Below are positions 16,590-27,569 of a stretch of DNA of 64,000 bases, piece after piece; within the stretch, counting starts at the first letter, position 1; each line of letters opens with the position of its first letter. Made by a program: the position numbers and the translations under genes. A model generated the notes under the pieces. That model did not search any database and had not been told where the DNA came from. It saw nothing but the letters and a program-made list of their open reading frames with translations. Location of the stretch: contig NZ_ML137198.1 of NCBI RefSeq assembly GCF_004011805.1, positions 253,258 through 317,257 of the forward strand, given 5' to 3'. The stretch is from Piscinibacter defluvii (lineage in GTDB: Bacteria > Pseudomonadota > Gammaproteobacteria > Burkholderiales > Burkholderiaceae_C).

Positions 16590-18030
16590 GTCGCGCTGGC
16601 CGGGTCCGGGCAAGCTCGAACCCGGCCAGGTGATCGACGGTTTCCGGCTCGTCGAGCGCACCCACCAGGGCGGCATGGCGCACCTGTGGCGCGTCACCCG
16701 CATGGACGACGGCGACGATTCGATGCCGCTCATCATGAAGGTGCCGCGCATCAAGGGCGGCGACGACCCGGCCACCATCGTCGGCTTCGAGGTCGAGCAG
16801 ATGATCATGCCGGCGCTCGCCGGAACGCACGTGCCGCGCTTCGTCGCCAAGGGCGACTTCACGCGCCAGCCCTACATCGTGATGGAGCGCATCGAGGGCA
16901 ACTCGCTGCGCACACGCTTCGAGCAGGCGCCGCTGCCGCTGGCCGAGGTGATCGAGGTCGGCTGGAAGGTCGCCACCGCGCTGCACGACCTGCACCGCCA
17001 GCACGTCATCCACCTCGACGTGAAGCCGAGCAACATCATGTTCCGCAGCACCGGCGAGGCGGTGCTGGTGGACTTCGGGCTGTCGCGCCACGACCTGCTG
17101 CCCGACCTGCTCGACGAGGAGTTCGAGCTGCCGATGGGCACCGGCCCGTACATGTCGCCCGAGCAGGTGCAGTTCGTGCGCAACGATCCGCGCAGCGACC
17201 TGTTCGCGCTCGGCGTGCTGCTCTACCACCTGGCCACCGGCCAGCGCCCGTTCGGCGCGCCGAACACGGTGCGCGGGCTGCGCCGCCGGCTCTACGAGGA
17301 GCCGGTGCCGCCGCGCGCGATCCGGCCCGAGATCCCGCCCTGGCTGCAGGAGGTCATCCTGCGCTGCCTCGAGGTGCAGCCGGGCAAGCGCCACCAGAGC
17401 GCGGCGCAGCTGGCCTTCGAGATGCAGCATCCCGCGCAGGTGGCGCTGACCGAGCGCGCCGGGCGGCTGGCGCGCGGCAGCCGCTGGCAGTCGCTGCGGC
17501 GCTGGTTCACCGCGATCGGGCACGAGCCGGCGCCGGCGGCCAGCGCAGTCGAGCAGACCGTGCGCAGCCCGATCGTGCTGGCCGCGGTGGACGTGGCCGC
17601 GGCCGAGCCCTCGCTGCTGGAAGCGGTGCGCCACACGGTGCAGCGCCTGCTGCAGACCGAACCCGGGGCACGCCTGGCCTGCCTGACCGTCATGAAGATC
17701 AACCGCATCGCCACCGACGAGCTGGTCGAGCGCGACGGCAGCAGCAAGCATGTCAACCTGCTGGTGCAGCTCAAGCACTGGGCCCACCCGCTGGTCAAGA
17801 CGCTCGAGCAGCAGCACGAGGTGCCGGAAGGCCGGCTGACCTTCCACGTGCTGGAGGCGCCCGATCCGGCCGCCGCGATCGTCGAGTACGCGCAGCGCAA
17901 CCAGGTCGACCACATCGTGATGGGCGCGCGCAGCAGCGGCAGCCTGCGCCGCTACCTGGGCAGCGTGTCGGCCCAGGTGGCGGCCGAGGCGCCGTGCAAC
18001 GTCACCGTGGTGCGCACCGCCGCCGGATGA
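16579..18030 (+). CDS. serine/threonine protein kinase fused to a universal stress protein domain
   Basis: 483 residues. Residues about 20-300 are a eukaryotic-like kinase: glycine-rich loop THQGGMAHLW, ATP lysine Lys54 (IMKVPR), catalytic loop HLDVKPSN (Asp147, Asn152; Leu replaces the usual Arg), DFG at 165-167, and MSPEQ plus SDLFALGVLLYHLATG. After a linker, residues about 330-483 form a UspA domain ending VDHIVMGARSSGSLRRYLGS, the nucleotide-binding GxxG-x9-GS type motif. No membrane segment is visible. Overlaps the phosphoesterase upstream and the cysteine-cluster gene downstream (ATGA). Confidence 0.88.
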   Translation: MANESRWPGPGKLEPGQVIDGFRLVERTHQGGMAHLWRVTRMDDGDDSMPLIMKVPRIKGGDDPATIVGFEVEQMIMPALAGTHVPRFVAKGDFTRQPYIVMERIEGNSLRTRFEQAPLPLAEVIEVGWKVATALHDLHRQHVIHLDVKPSNIMFRSTGEAVLVDFGLSRHDLLPDLLDEEFELPMGTGPYMSPEQVQFVRNDPRSDLFALGVLLYHLATGQRPFGAPNTVRGLRRRLYEEPVPPRAIRPEIPPWLQEVILRCLEVQPGKRHQSAAQLAFEMQHPAQVALTERAGRLARGSRWQSLRRWFTAIGHEPAPAASAVEQTVRSPIVLAAVDVAAAEPSLLEAVRHTVQRLLQTEPGARLACLTVMKINRIATDELVERDGSSKHVNLLVQLKHWAHPLVKTLEQQHEVPEGRLTFHVLEAPDPAAAIVEYAQRNQVDHIVMGARSSGSLRRYLGSVSAQVAAEAPCNVTVVRTAAG

Positions 18031-18350
18031 ACAACCCCTGCACCCGCTGCGGCGCCTGCTGCGCCAGCTTCCGCGTCGACTTCGCGCGCGAAGAGCTCGA
18101 AGGCGAAGGCGGCCAGGTGCCGGCCGGCCTGGCCGTCGAGCTCAACACGAGCCTGTGCCGCATGCGCGGCACCGACCATGCCCGGCCGCGCTGCGCGGCG
18201 CTGGTGGGCACGGTCGGGGTGCAGGCGCAGTGCGGCATCTACGAGTGGCGCCCGTCGCCGTGCCGCGAGTTCGGCCTGCGCGCGCCGCTCGGCATCGGCG
18301 ACGAGGCCTGCGCGCGCGCCCGCGCGCGCCACGGCCTGCCGCCGCTCTGA
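18027..18350 (+). CDS. YkgJ-family cysteine cluster protein
   Basis: 107 residues. The N-terminal CTRCGACCASFRVDF is the CxxCxxCC metal-binding signature of the YkgJ/UPF0153 family; further cysteines at SLCRM, PRCAAL, QCGIYEWRPSPCREFG complete the set. These bind zinc or an iron-sulfur cluster; function unknown. The ATG overlaps the kinase stop (ATGA), so it belongs to the phosphatase-kinase transcript. It ends 8 bases from the convergent ggt gene. Confidence 0.85.
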   Translation: MNNPCTRCGACCASFRVDFAREELEGEGGQVPAGLAVELNTSLCRMRGTDHARPRCAALVGTVGVQAQCGIYEWRPSPCREFGLRAPLGIGDEACARARARHGLPPL

Positions 18351-18358
18351 CCGGCAGG

Positions 18359-20368
18359 TCAGTCGTCGGTCTCGTCGTCGCGCTCGTCCCGCTTGTCTCG
18401 GTCCTTGGGTCCCTGCGCCTTGACGCGCTTCAGGCCGAGCACCGTGCCCTCGCGGCGCAGGTCCGCACCGCCGTACTGGCGCCCGGTGCGCAGGTCGATC
18501 ACGACGCCCTGCACCGAGCCGATGGTGGCCGTGCAGCCGTTGGCGCCGGCCGCGCCGGGCACCAGGTGGCCGAGGCTGCGCAGCGCGTCCTGCGTCGCGA
18601 CGCTGAACTTGGGCTGCATGAAGGGCTCGACACCCTCGCACGAGACCGTGCCCGTCGCGCTCGTCACCGACAGCCGCGGCGCGTTGATCGCCTGCTGGAT
18701 GCTCATGCCGTGGTCGATCAGGTTCAGCGTGACGTTGAACACCGAGTTGATGATCGTCGCGCCGCCCGGCGAGCCGTAGGCCAGCACCGGCTCGCGGCCC
18801 TTGAAGACGATCGCCGGCGCCATCGAGCTGCGCGGCCGCTTGCCCGGCGCCACGTCGTTCGCGCCCGGGTTGCCGGTGGCGGGGTTGAAGGCCGGGTCGA
18901 AGTTGAAGTCGGTCAGCTCGTTGTTGAGCAGGAAGCCGTAGCCCGGCACGGTGATGCCGGTGCCCCAGGTGGCCTCGATCGTTGTCGTGAAGCTGACGAC
19001 GTTGCCCCACTTGTCCACCACCGAGTAGTGCGTGGTGTGCGAGGGGCGCTGCTCGGTGTCCTCCTTCTCGGGCGCGAGGCGCACGTTCCGGTTGCCGGTG
19101 GCCGCCGTGTCGTAGGGCAGCGGGTTGCCGGCGGCCGGCGTGGCCATGCGCGAGGTCAGGCTGATCATGGCCGAGCGCGTGGCCACGTACTCGGGGTTCA
19201 GCAGGCCGGTCTTGGGCACCGGCACGAAGTCCTCGTCGCCCATCCACACCGCGCGGTCGGCGAAGGCCAGGCGCATCGCCTCGGTCATCACGTGCAGCGT
19301 GGTCGGGCTGCCGAAGCCGAAGCCCTGGCCCGCGTCGCCCATCGGGAAACGCTCGACCATCTCGAGCATCTGCCCGACCGTGAGCCCGCCGGAGGACGGC
19401 GGCGCCATGTCGGCCACGGTCCAGCCGCGGTAGTCCACCTTCACCGGGTCGCGTTCGACGACGCGGTAGTCGGCCAGGTCCTGCAGCGTCATGCGGCCCA
19501 CGCCTTCGGCCGCCACCGGCGTGCGGCTGCGCTGCTGCGCGGCCACCAGCGCCTGCGCGATCTCGCCCTGGTAGAACACCTTCGGGCCGTGCCTGGCGAT
19601 CAGCCGGAAGGTCTTCGCGAGGTCGGGCTGCACCAGCAGCGCGCCGTCGGCCAGCGGCACGCCGCCCGGGCGGAACACGGCGGCCGTCTCGGGCTGGAAG
19701 CCGGTGCGGCCGCCGTCGTTGGCGATGTTGGCGGCCAGGAAGCGGTTGATCCTGAAGCCCTTCTCCGCCACCTCGATGGCCGGGGCCAGCGCCTCGGACA
19801 GGCGGATCGTGCCGTAGCGCCTGAGCGCATGGTCCAGCACCGCCAGCGTGCCCGGCACGCCGACCGACAGCCCGCTGGTGGAGGCGATCGTGAAGCGCTG
19901 CGCTGCCGGCACGTCGGTCAGCACGAACTGTGTCGGCGTGGCCGCGGCGGGGGCCTTCTCGCGCCCGTCGATCGCGAAGGTGCGGTGGCGATGCGCCAGG
20001 TGGATCATCATGAAGCCGCCGCCGCCGATGCCGGAGAACTGCGGCTCCACCACGTTGAGCATGAACTGGATCGCGGCGGCCGCGTCGATCGCGTTGCCGC
20101 CGCGTGCCAGCACGTCGCGGCCGGCCTGCGCGGCCAGCGGGTGCGAGACGGACACGACGCCGCCGCGGAACGCCACGCCGTCCCAGGCGGGCGGCGCCGG
20201 CACGTCCTCGTCGGTGGGCGGCAACACGATGCCCGGCGGCGTGCCGGGGGTGCGCAGGCTCGGGTGATGGCCGGGCGGATGGGCGGCGACCGGCAGGGCG
20301 CACGAGGCGCTGAAGGCGGCGAGCGCGAGGCTCAGCGCCAGCCGGCCGAGCGGGCTGGGAGCGTGCAT
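18359..20368 (-). CDS. ggt: gamma-glutamyltransferase, periplasmic
   Basis: 669 residues with an N-terminal signal peptide (RLALSLALAAFSASC). Cleaves gamma-glutamyl bonds of glutathione and related compounds. The self-processing Thr is in HTTHYSVVDKWGNVVSF, and PPSSGGLTVGQMLEMVERF and SPGGATIINSVFNVTLN are family blocks. The ATG at 20368 replaces a longer frame without similarity. The C-terminus carries a charged, Asp/Arg/Lys-rich tail (KDRDKRDERDDETDD) not usual for the family. Two short palindromes lie upstream. Confidence 0.93.
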   Translation of the reverse strand: MHAPSPLGRLALSLALAAFSASCALPVAAHPPGHHPSLRTPGTPPGIVLPPTDEDVPAPPAWDGVAFRGGVVSVSHPLAAQAGRDVLARGGNAIDAAAAIQFMLNVVEPQFSGIGGGGFMMIHLAHRHRTFAIDGREKAPAAATPTQFVLTDVPAAQRFTIASTSGLSVGVPGTLAVLDHALRRYGTIRLSEALAPAIEVAEKGFRINRFLAANIANDGGRTGFQPETAAVFRPGGVPLADGALLVQPDLAKTFRLIARHGPKVFYQGEIAQALVAAQQRSRTPVAAEGVGRMTLQDLADYRVVERDPVKVDYRGWTVADMAPPSSGGLTVGQMLEMVERFPMGDAGQGFGFGSPTTLHVMTEAMRLAFADRAVWMGDEDFVPVPKTGLLNPEYVATRSAMISLTSRMATPAAGNPLPYDTAATGNRNVRLAPEKEDTEQRPSHTTHYSVVDKWGNVVSFTTTIEATWGTGITVPGYGFLLNNELTDFNFDPAFNPATGNPGANDVAPGKRPRSSMAPAIVFKGREPVLAYGSPGGATIINSVFNVTLNLIDHGMSIQQAINAPRLSVTSATGTVSCEGVEPFMQPKFSVATQDALRSLGHLVPGAAGANGCTATIGSVQGVVIDLRTGRQYGGADLRREGTVLGLKRVKAQGPKDRDKRDERDDETDD

Positions 20369-20461
20369 GGGGGATCTCCTGTGTTTGTTCGGCGTCGAGC
20401 TGCGCCGCCGGCGATCATGCGCCGGTCGCGCGACGCGTGCAAAGACCACGCTGCAAACCAA

Positions 20462-20493
20462 CGTTGTCAACGAAACGTGATGTGTTCGACACA
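20462..20493 (-). promoter_or_regulatory. ggt upstream region with two palindromes and a TTGACA
   Basis: The 243-bp gap between ggt and the RidA gene holds CGTTG-T-CAACG (20462-20472) and TGTGT-TCG-ACACA (20481-20493). A minus-strand TTGACA (20470-20465) lies within the first, but the expected -10 position is poor. They are candidate operators for ggt. Nothing else is recognised in the gap. Confidence 0.35.
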
Positions 20494-20611
20494 CCCTCGC
20501 GAGCACACGGGACTACAGTCGTTCCTGACGGCGGTCGGGCCAGTGATCCCCCGGACCAAGCAGACTCGGCAGCGAACGGTGCCGGCGCCGTCTCCAACAC
20601 CCAGGCGACGA

Positions 20612-21007
20612 TCAGCGCGGAATCACCGCGGTGACCTCGATCTCCACCTTCGCGCGGTCCTCCATCAGCGCGCTCACCTCGACGGCGCTCATCGCCGCGT
20701 GGTAGACGCCGATCAGCTCCCGGAACACCTGGCCCACTTCGCGGCCGCGCGCGAGGTACTCGCGCTTGTCGGTCACGTACCAGGTCATGCGCACGATGTG
20801 CTCCGGCCGGGCGCCCGCCTCGGCGAGCACGGCCACGATGTTGGCCAGCGCCTGGCGCACCTGCGCGACGAAGTCGTCGCTCTCGAAGCGGCACGCCGCG
20901 TTCCAGCCGATCTGGCCGGCCACGAACACCAGCCGGCCCTCGGCCGCGACGCCGTTGGAGTAGCCGCGCGGCTTCTCCCATCCTTCCGGTTGCAACACCT
21001 GCATCAT
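20612..21007 (-). CDS. RidA family protein (YjgF/YER057c/UK114)
   Basis: 131 residues from MMQVLQPEGWEKPRGYSNGV. RidA proteins hydrolyse reactive enamine/imine intermediates. YSNGVAAEGRLVFVAGQIGW and the C-terminal DRAKVEIEVTAV match the fold; the Arg of DRAK aligns with the catalytic Arg of RidA. The ATG overlaps the ligase stop (ATGA), making it the last gene of the anthranilate-CoA operon. Inference: it helps release ammonia from the 2-amino enamine formed after ring reduction. Confidence 0.85.
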   Translation of the reverse strand: MMQVLQPEGWEKPRGYSNGVAAEGRLVFVAGQIGWNAACRFESDDFVAQVRQALANIVAVLAEAGARPEHIVRMTWYVTDKREYLARGREVGQVFRELIGVYHAAMSAVEVSALMEDRAKVEIEVTAVIPR

Positions 21008-22611
21008 GCTTGTCTCAGTTTGAAGCGCTGCAGCTTGCCCGTCTCGGTGCGCGGCAGCGTGTCGCGGAACTCGACGGCCCGCGGGTACTTGTAGGGCGCC
21101 GCGGTCTGCTTGACGAAGTCCTGCAGCTCGCGCACCAGCTCGTCGGACGGCGCGATGCCGGCCTTGAGCACGACGAACGCCTTGACGATCTGGCCGCGCT
21201 CCTCGTCCGGCACCCCGACCACGCCGCATTCGGCCACCTTCGGGTGCAGCAGCAGCGCGCCTTCCACCTCCGGGCCGGCGATGTTGTAGCCGCCGCTGAT
21301 GATCATGTCGTCGGTGCGCGCCTGGTAGACGAAGTTGCCGTCGGTGTCGTGCAGGTAGGCGTCGCCGGTGACGTTCCAGCCGCCCTGCACGTACTGCGTC
21401 TGGCGCGGATCGGCCAGGTAGCGGCAGCCGGTCGGGCCCTTGACCGCCAGGCGCCCGACGTTGCCCGGCGGCAGCAGGCGGCCGGCGTCGTCCAGCACGC
21501 AGGCGGTGTAGCCCGGCACCACCGTGCCGGTGGCGCCGGGGCGGGCATGCGCCTCGTCGTGCGAGATGAAGATGTGCAGCATCTCGGTGGAGCCGATGCC
21601 GTCGATGATCTCGATGCCGCTGGCCTGCTTCCAGAGCTGGCGCGTCGCGGCCGGCAGCGCCTCGCCGGCGGCCACGCACTTGCGCAGCGACGAGAGATCG
21701 TGCCCCGCCAGCTTGCCGGCCATCGCGCGGTAGGAGGTCGGTGCGGTGAACAGCACCGTGGCGCGGTAGCGCTCGATGGCCGCCGGCAGCGCGTCCGGCG
21801 ACGGCCGCTCCACCAGCGCGGTGGCGGCGCCCACCGAGAGCGGGAACAGCAGCAGCCCGCCGAGCCCGAAGGTGAAAGCCAGCGGCGGGCTGCCGATGAA
21901 GATGTCGCCGGCGCTCGGCCGCAGCACATGGCGCGGCCAGCAGGCGCAGGCCGCCATCACGTCGCGGTGGAAATGCATCGTGCCCTTGGGCATCCCGGTC
22001 GTGCCCGAGGTGAAGGCGATGATGCAGGTGTCTTCGGCCGCCGTGGCCACGTTGCGGAAGCTCGACGGCTTGGCGGCCGCACGCGCCTCCAGGCCATCGG
22101 CCGTATCGGTGTGGAAGCGCAGTACCTGCCGCAAGGTCGGGCAGTCCGCTTGCGCGAGGGTCAGTTCCTCGGCCAGGCGCACGTCGCACAGCGCATGGCT
22201 GATCTCGGCCTTGCCGACGATCTGCGCGAGTTCCTTCGCGCGCAGCAGCGGCATGCTGCCCACCGCGATGCCACCGGCCTTGACCACGCCGAACCAGCAG
22301 GCCGCGAGCATCGGCGAGTTCGGCCCGCGCAGCAGCACGCGGTTGCCGGGCACCAGGCCGAGGTCTTCCACCAGCACGCGGGCGATGCGGTTGGCCTGGG
22401 CCTGCAGCTCGGCGTAGCTCCAGCGCACCCCCTCGCCGAGGATGCAGAGCCGGTCGCCCTGCCCGGCGTCGACCCGGCGGTCGAGCAGCTCGGTGGCGCA
22501 GTTCATCTTCTCGGGGAACTGCAGGTCCGGGCCGTCGAACACGAACTCCGGCCACTGCGCACGCGGAGGCAGGTGGTCGGCGGCGAAGGTGTCGATGTGG
22601 GCGGAAGGCAT
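21004..22611 (-). CDS. abmG: 2-aminobenzoate (anthranilate)-CoA ligase
   Basis: 535-residue AMP-forming ligase of the benzoate-CoA ligase type. P-loop IIAFTSGTTGMPKGTMHFHR, then GIGSTEMLHIFISH, GDAYLHDTDGNFVYQARTDD and the C-terminal catalytic lysine region LPRTETGKLQRFKLR. Starts [16 protein letters not shown] and overlaps the dehydrogenase stop as TGATG. Its substrate is inferred as 2-aminobenzoate from the neighbouring kyn genes and the monooxygenase/reductase fusion; benzoate or salicylate cannot be excluded by motif alone. The symbol follows the Azoarcus evansii cluster. Confidence 0.82.
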   Translation of the reverse strand: MPSAHIDTFAADHLPPRAQWPEFVFDGPDLQFPEKMNCATELLDRRVDAGQGDRLCILGEGVRWSYAELQAQANRIARVLVEDLGLVPGNRVLLRGPNSPMLAACWFGVVKAGGIAVGSMPLLRAKELAQIVGKAEISHALCDVRLAEELTLAQADCPTLRQVLRFHTDTADGLEARAAAKPSSFRNVATAAEDTCIIAFTSGTTGMPKGTMHFHRDVMAACACWPRHVLRPSAGDIFIGSPPLAFTFGLGGLLLFPLSVGAATALVERPSPDALPAAIERYRATVLFTAPTSYRAMAGKLAGHDLSSLRKCVAAGEALPAATRQLWKQASGIEIIDGIGSTEMLHIFISHDEAHARPGATGTVVPGYTACVLDDAGRLLPPGNVGRLAVKGPTGCRYLADPRQTQYVQGGWNVTGDAYLHDTDGNFVYQARTDDMIISGGYNIAGPEVEGALLLHPKVAECGVVGVPDEERGQIVKAFVVLKAGIAPSDELVRELQDFVKQTAAPYKYPRAVEFRDTLPRTETGKLQRFKLRQA

Positions 22612-23768
22612 CAGGTCTCCTTCAGCAGATCGCGGCCGATGATCAGTTGCTGCACCTCGGTCGCCCCCTCGTAGATGCGCAGCGCGCGGATCTCGCGGTA
22701 GAGCGATTCGACGACGTTGCCATGCACCACCCCGGCCCCGCCCCACAGCTGCACCGCGGCGTCGATGACCTGCTGCGCGCCCTCGGTGGCGGCGAGCTTG
22801 GCCATCGCCGCCTCGCGCGTGACCGTGCGGCCCTGGTCGCGCTGCCAGGCGGCGCGGTAGGTCAGCAGCGCGGCCGAGTCGATGGTGGTGGCCATCTGCG
22901 CCAGCTTGGCCTGCGTGAGCTGGAAGTCGGCCAGGCGCTGGCCGAACATCGGCCGCGCCCTGGCGCGCTGCAGGCCCTCGTGCAGCGCGCGGCGCGCGAA
23001 GCCGAGCGCGGCGGCCGCCACCGAGGTACGGAAGATGTCCAGCGTGCGCATCGCCAGCTTGAAGCCCTCGCCCGGCGCACCGAGCTGCTGTGCCCTGGGT
23101 ACGCGGCAGCCGCTGAAGCGCAGCCGCGCCAGCGGGTGCGGCGCGATCACGTCGATGCGCTCGGCGATCTCGAAGCCCGGCGTGCCGGCATCGACGATGA
23201 AGGCGCTGATCCCACGCGACCCCGGCTGCTCGCCGGTGCGGGCGAACACGACGTAGAAGTCGGCGATGCCGCCGTTGCTGATCCAGGTCTTCTCGCCGTC
23301 CAGCACCCAGGCGTCGCCGTCGTCGCGCGCCGCGCATTGCAGCGCCGCGACGTCCGAGCCGGCCTGCGGCTCCGAGAGTGCAAAGGCCGCGATCGCCGCG
23401 CCCGCGGCCACCTTGGGCAGGTAGCGCTCGCGCTGCGCCGGGGTGCCGGCCAGCGAGATCGCGCCCGAACCCAGGCCCTGCATCGCGAAGGCGAAGTCGG
23501 CCAGGCCGTGGTGGAAGGCGAGCGTCTCGCGCAGCAGGCAGATCGCGCGGGTGTCGATCGCCTCGCCCGCGCCGCCGTGCGCCGTGCCGGCGACCGCGTG
23601 GCGCAGCCAGCCGGCGCTGCCGAGCTGGCCCACCAGGCCGCGGCATTGCGCATCGACGTCGCTGCCGTGGCCGGTGTGCAGGTGCTCGGCGCACCAGGCG
23701 CCCAGCAGTTCGGCCAGCTCGCGGTGGCGCGGCTCGAAGAAGGGCCAGTCGAGGTGGTCGCGGCGCAT
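22611..23768 (-). CDS. acyl-CoA dehydrogenase
   Basis: 385 residues. FAD-dependent dehydrogenase with [18 protein letters not shown] and [18 protein letters not shown] in the middle domain, and [17 protein letters not shown] at the C-terminus. The catalytic base of the family, usually a Glu near residue 365, is plausibly the Glu of RIYEGATE. Placed between the hydratase and ligase genes, it probably oxidises a ring-derived acyl-CoA in the beta-oxidation-like phase of 2-aminobenzoyl-CoA breakdown. Confidence 0.88.
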   Translation of the reverse strand: MRRDHLDWPFFEPRHRELAELLGAWCAEHLHTGHGSDVDAQCRGLVGQLGSAGWLRHAVAGTAHGGAGEAIDTRAICLLRETLAFHHGLADFAFAMQGLGSGAISLAGTPAQRERYLPKVAAGAAIAAFALSEPQAGSDVAALQCAARDDGDAWVLDGEKTWISNGGIADFYVVFARTGEQPGSRGISAFIVDAGTPGFEIAERIDVIAPHPLARLRFSGCRVPRAQQLGAPGEGFKLAMRTLDIFRTSVAAAALGFARRALHEGLQRARARPMFGQRLADFQLTQAKLAQMATTIDSAALLTYRAAWQRDQGRTVTREAAMAKLAATEGAQQVIDAAVQLWGGAGVVHGNVVESLYREIRALRIYEGATEVQQLIIGRDLLKET

Positions 23769-23770
23769 GG

Positions 23771-24616
23771 TCAGTCGCCCTCGAACACCGGCTTGCGCTT
23801 CGCGACGAAGGCCTCGTAGGCGCGCCGGAAGTCCTGCGTCATCATGCAGATCGCCTGCGCCTGCGCCTCGGACTCGATCGCCTCGTCCACGCCCATGGAC
23901 CACTCCTGGTGCAGCATGCGCTTGGTCATGGCATGGCCGAATCCGGGGCCGCTGGCCAGGTCGCGTGCCCAGTCTGTGGCGGCGGCGAGCAGTGCGTCCG
24001 GCTCGGCGAGCCGGTTGTAGAAGCCCCAGGCGAGCGCCTCCTCGCCCGGCAGGGAACGGCCGCTGAACAGCAGGTCCGAGGCGCGGCCCTGGCCGACGAT
24101 GCGCGGCAGGATCGCGCAGGCGCCCATGTCGCAACCCGCGAGGCCGACCCGCGTGAACAGGAAGGCCACCTTGCTGCGCGCGGTGCCCACGCGCAGGTCG
24201 GAGGCCATCGCGACGATCGCGCCGGCGCCGGCGCACACGCCGTCCACCGCCGCGAGGATGGGCTGCGGGCAGGCGCGCATGGCCTTGACCAGGTCGCCCG
24301 TCATGCGGGTGAAGGCGAGCAGGTCCGGCATGCCCATCTGCGTCAACGGGCCGATGATCTCGTGCACGTCGCCGCCGGAGCAGAAGTTGCCGCCGGCGCC
24401 CTGCACCACCACCGCGCGCACGTCGTCGGCGTAGGCGAGCAGGCGGAACAGGTCGCGCAGCTCGGCGTAGCTGTCGAAGGTGAGCGGGTTCTTGCGCTCG
24501 GGCCGGTTCAGCGTGATCAGGCCGACGCTTTGCCGGACAGACCACCCAAAGTGCTGCGGCACGAGCTCGGCCGTGGTGCGGCGGTTGCCGCCGGCCAGGT
24601 GCGAATCCATCGTCAT
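23771..24616 (-). CDS. enoyl-CoA hydratase/isomerase family protein
   Basis: 281 residues of crotonase fold. [17 protein letters not shown] is the oxyanion-hole region, and [20 protein letters not shown] and [20 protein letters not shown] follow. The catalytic Glu pair of classical hydratases is not obvious (Gly/Asp occur in their place), so it may be a hydrolase- or isomerase-type crotonase. The ATG at 24616 overlaps the MarR stop (ATGA). Two in-frame ATG codons occur (24616, 24610). Confidence 0.85.
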   Translation of the reverse strand: MTMDSHLAGGNRRTTAELVPQHFGWSVRQSVGLITLNRPERKNPLTFDSYAELRDLFRLLAYADDVRAVVVQGAGGNFCSGGDVHEIIGPLTQMGMPDLLAFTRMTGDLVKAMRACPQPILAAVDGVCAGAGAIVAMASDLRVGTARSKVAFLFTRVGLAGCDMGACAILPRIVGQGRASDLLFSGRSLPGEEALAWGFYNRLAEPDALLAAATDWARDLASGPGFGHAMTKRMLHQEWSMGVDEAIESEAQAQAICMMTQDFRRAYEAFVAKRKPVFEGD

Positions 24617-25143
24617 GCGGAGTCCTTGGTGGTTCTGGTGTGGCGCCGCGGCGCGGGCGCGATGTCGAAGCCGGCCAGGTGCGGCTTCAGCGTCGCGAGC
24701 AGTTCGTGCACCTGCGTCTTCTGCGCCGGGCTCCAGCCCTCGAGCAGCTCGACCACCCAGCCCTCGTGCACCGAGGCCATGCGGCGGAACTGGCGCCGGC
24801 CCGCGGCGGTGAGCTGCACGCGAAAGGCACGCCGGTCGCTCGGGTGCTCGTTGCGCACCACCAGGCCTTCGGCCTCGAGCTGGTCGACGATGCCGGTCAC
24901 GTTGCCGCCGGTCACCATCATGCGGGCCGAGAGTTCGCCCATCGTCAGCCCGCCGGGCTCGCGCTCGAGCTGGGCGAGCAGGTCGAAACGCGGCAAGGTG
25001 GTGCCGAACTCGCTGCGCAGCCGGTTGCGGATCACGGCCTCGACACGCGTCGTGCAGGCGAGCAGGCGCAGCCACAGCTTGAGCGCCTGGTGGTCACCCT
25101 CGTCGACGCGGGATTCGAGGTCGGCGGTCTCGACGATGGCCAC
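24613..25143 (-). CDS. MarR family transcriptional regulator
   Basis: 176 residues from a GTG at 25143, two bases after the monooxygenase stop and preceded by GGGAG. The winged-helix is clear: [40 protein letters not shown] and [20 protein letters not shown]. MarR proteins of CoA-dependent aromatic pathways often respond to the aryl-CoA. Encoded inside the anthranilate-CoA operon, it is the natural candidate to bind the palindrome shared by the two divergent operons. Confidence 0.88.
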   Translation of the reverse strand: MAIVETADLESRVDEGDHQALKLWLRLLACTTRVEAVIRNRLRSEFGTTLPRFDLLAQLEREPGGLTMGELSARMMVTGGNVTGIVDQLEAEGLVVRNEHPSDRRAFRVQLTAAGRRQFRRMASVHEGWVVELLEGWSPAQKTQVHELLATLKPHLAGFDIAPAPRRHTRTTKDSA

Positions 25144-25145
25144 GC

Positions 25146-27497
<2,352 letters not shown>

Positions 27498-27522
27498 GTC
27501 CGGTCTCCAGGTCGTTCCGGTC

Positions 27523-27551
27523 ACTTTAGGGCTTGATATTTTAGATGTCAA
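27523..27551 (-). promoter_or_regulatory. promoter of the anthranilate-CoA operon
   Basis: Perfect -35 TTGACA (27551-27546) and -10 TAAAGT (27528-27523) with a 17-bp spacer, read on the minus strand. Expected start near 27516, then GGAG before the ATG at 27497. This is one of the best sigma-70 promoters in the window. Confidence 0.75.
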
Positions 27552-27553
27552 GC
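27531..27553. promoter_or_regulatory. shared palindromic operator for the divergent kyn and anthranilate-CoA operons
   Basis: GCTTGATAT-TTTAG-ATGTCAAGC: 9-bp arms with one mismatch around a 5-bp centre. Each arm contains the -35 box of one promoter (TTGATA plus strand, TTGACA minus strand), so a dimer bound here would block both. MarR operators typically have this size. The regulator encoded at 24613-25143 is the likely binder; this is inference. Confidence 0.6.
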
Positions 27554-27562
27554 AACTACACT
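27533..27562 (+). promoter_or_regulatory. promoter of the kynBUA operon
   Basis: -35 TTGATA (27533-27538) and -10 TACACT (27557-27562), 18-bp spacer. The expected start is at or next to the kynB ATG (27570), implying a leaderless or nearly leaderless transcript; no Shine-Dalgarno is seen. Confidence 0.55.
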
Positions 27563-27569
27563 TCCGCCC

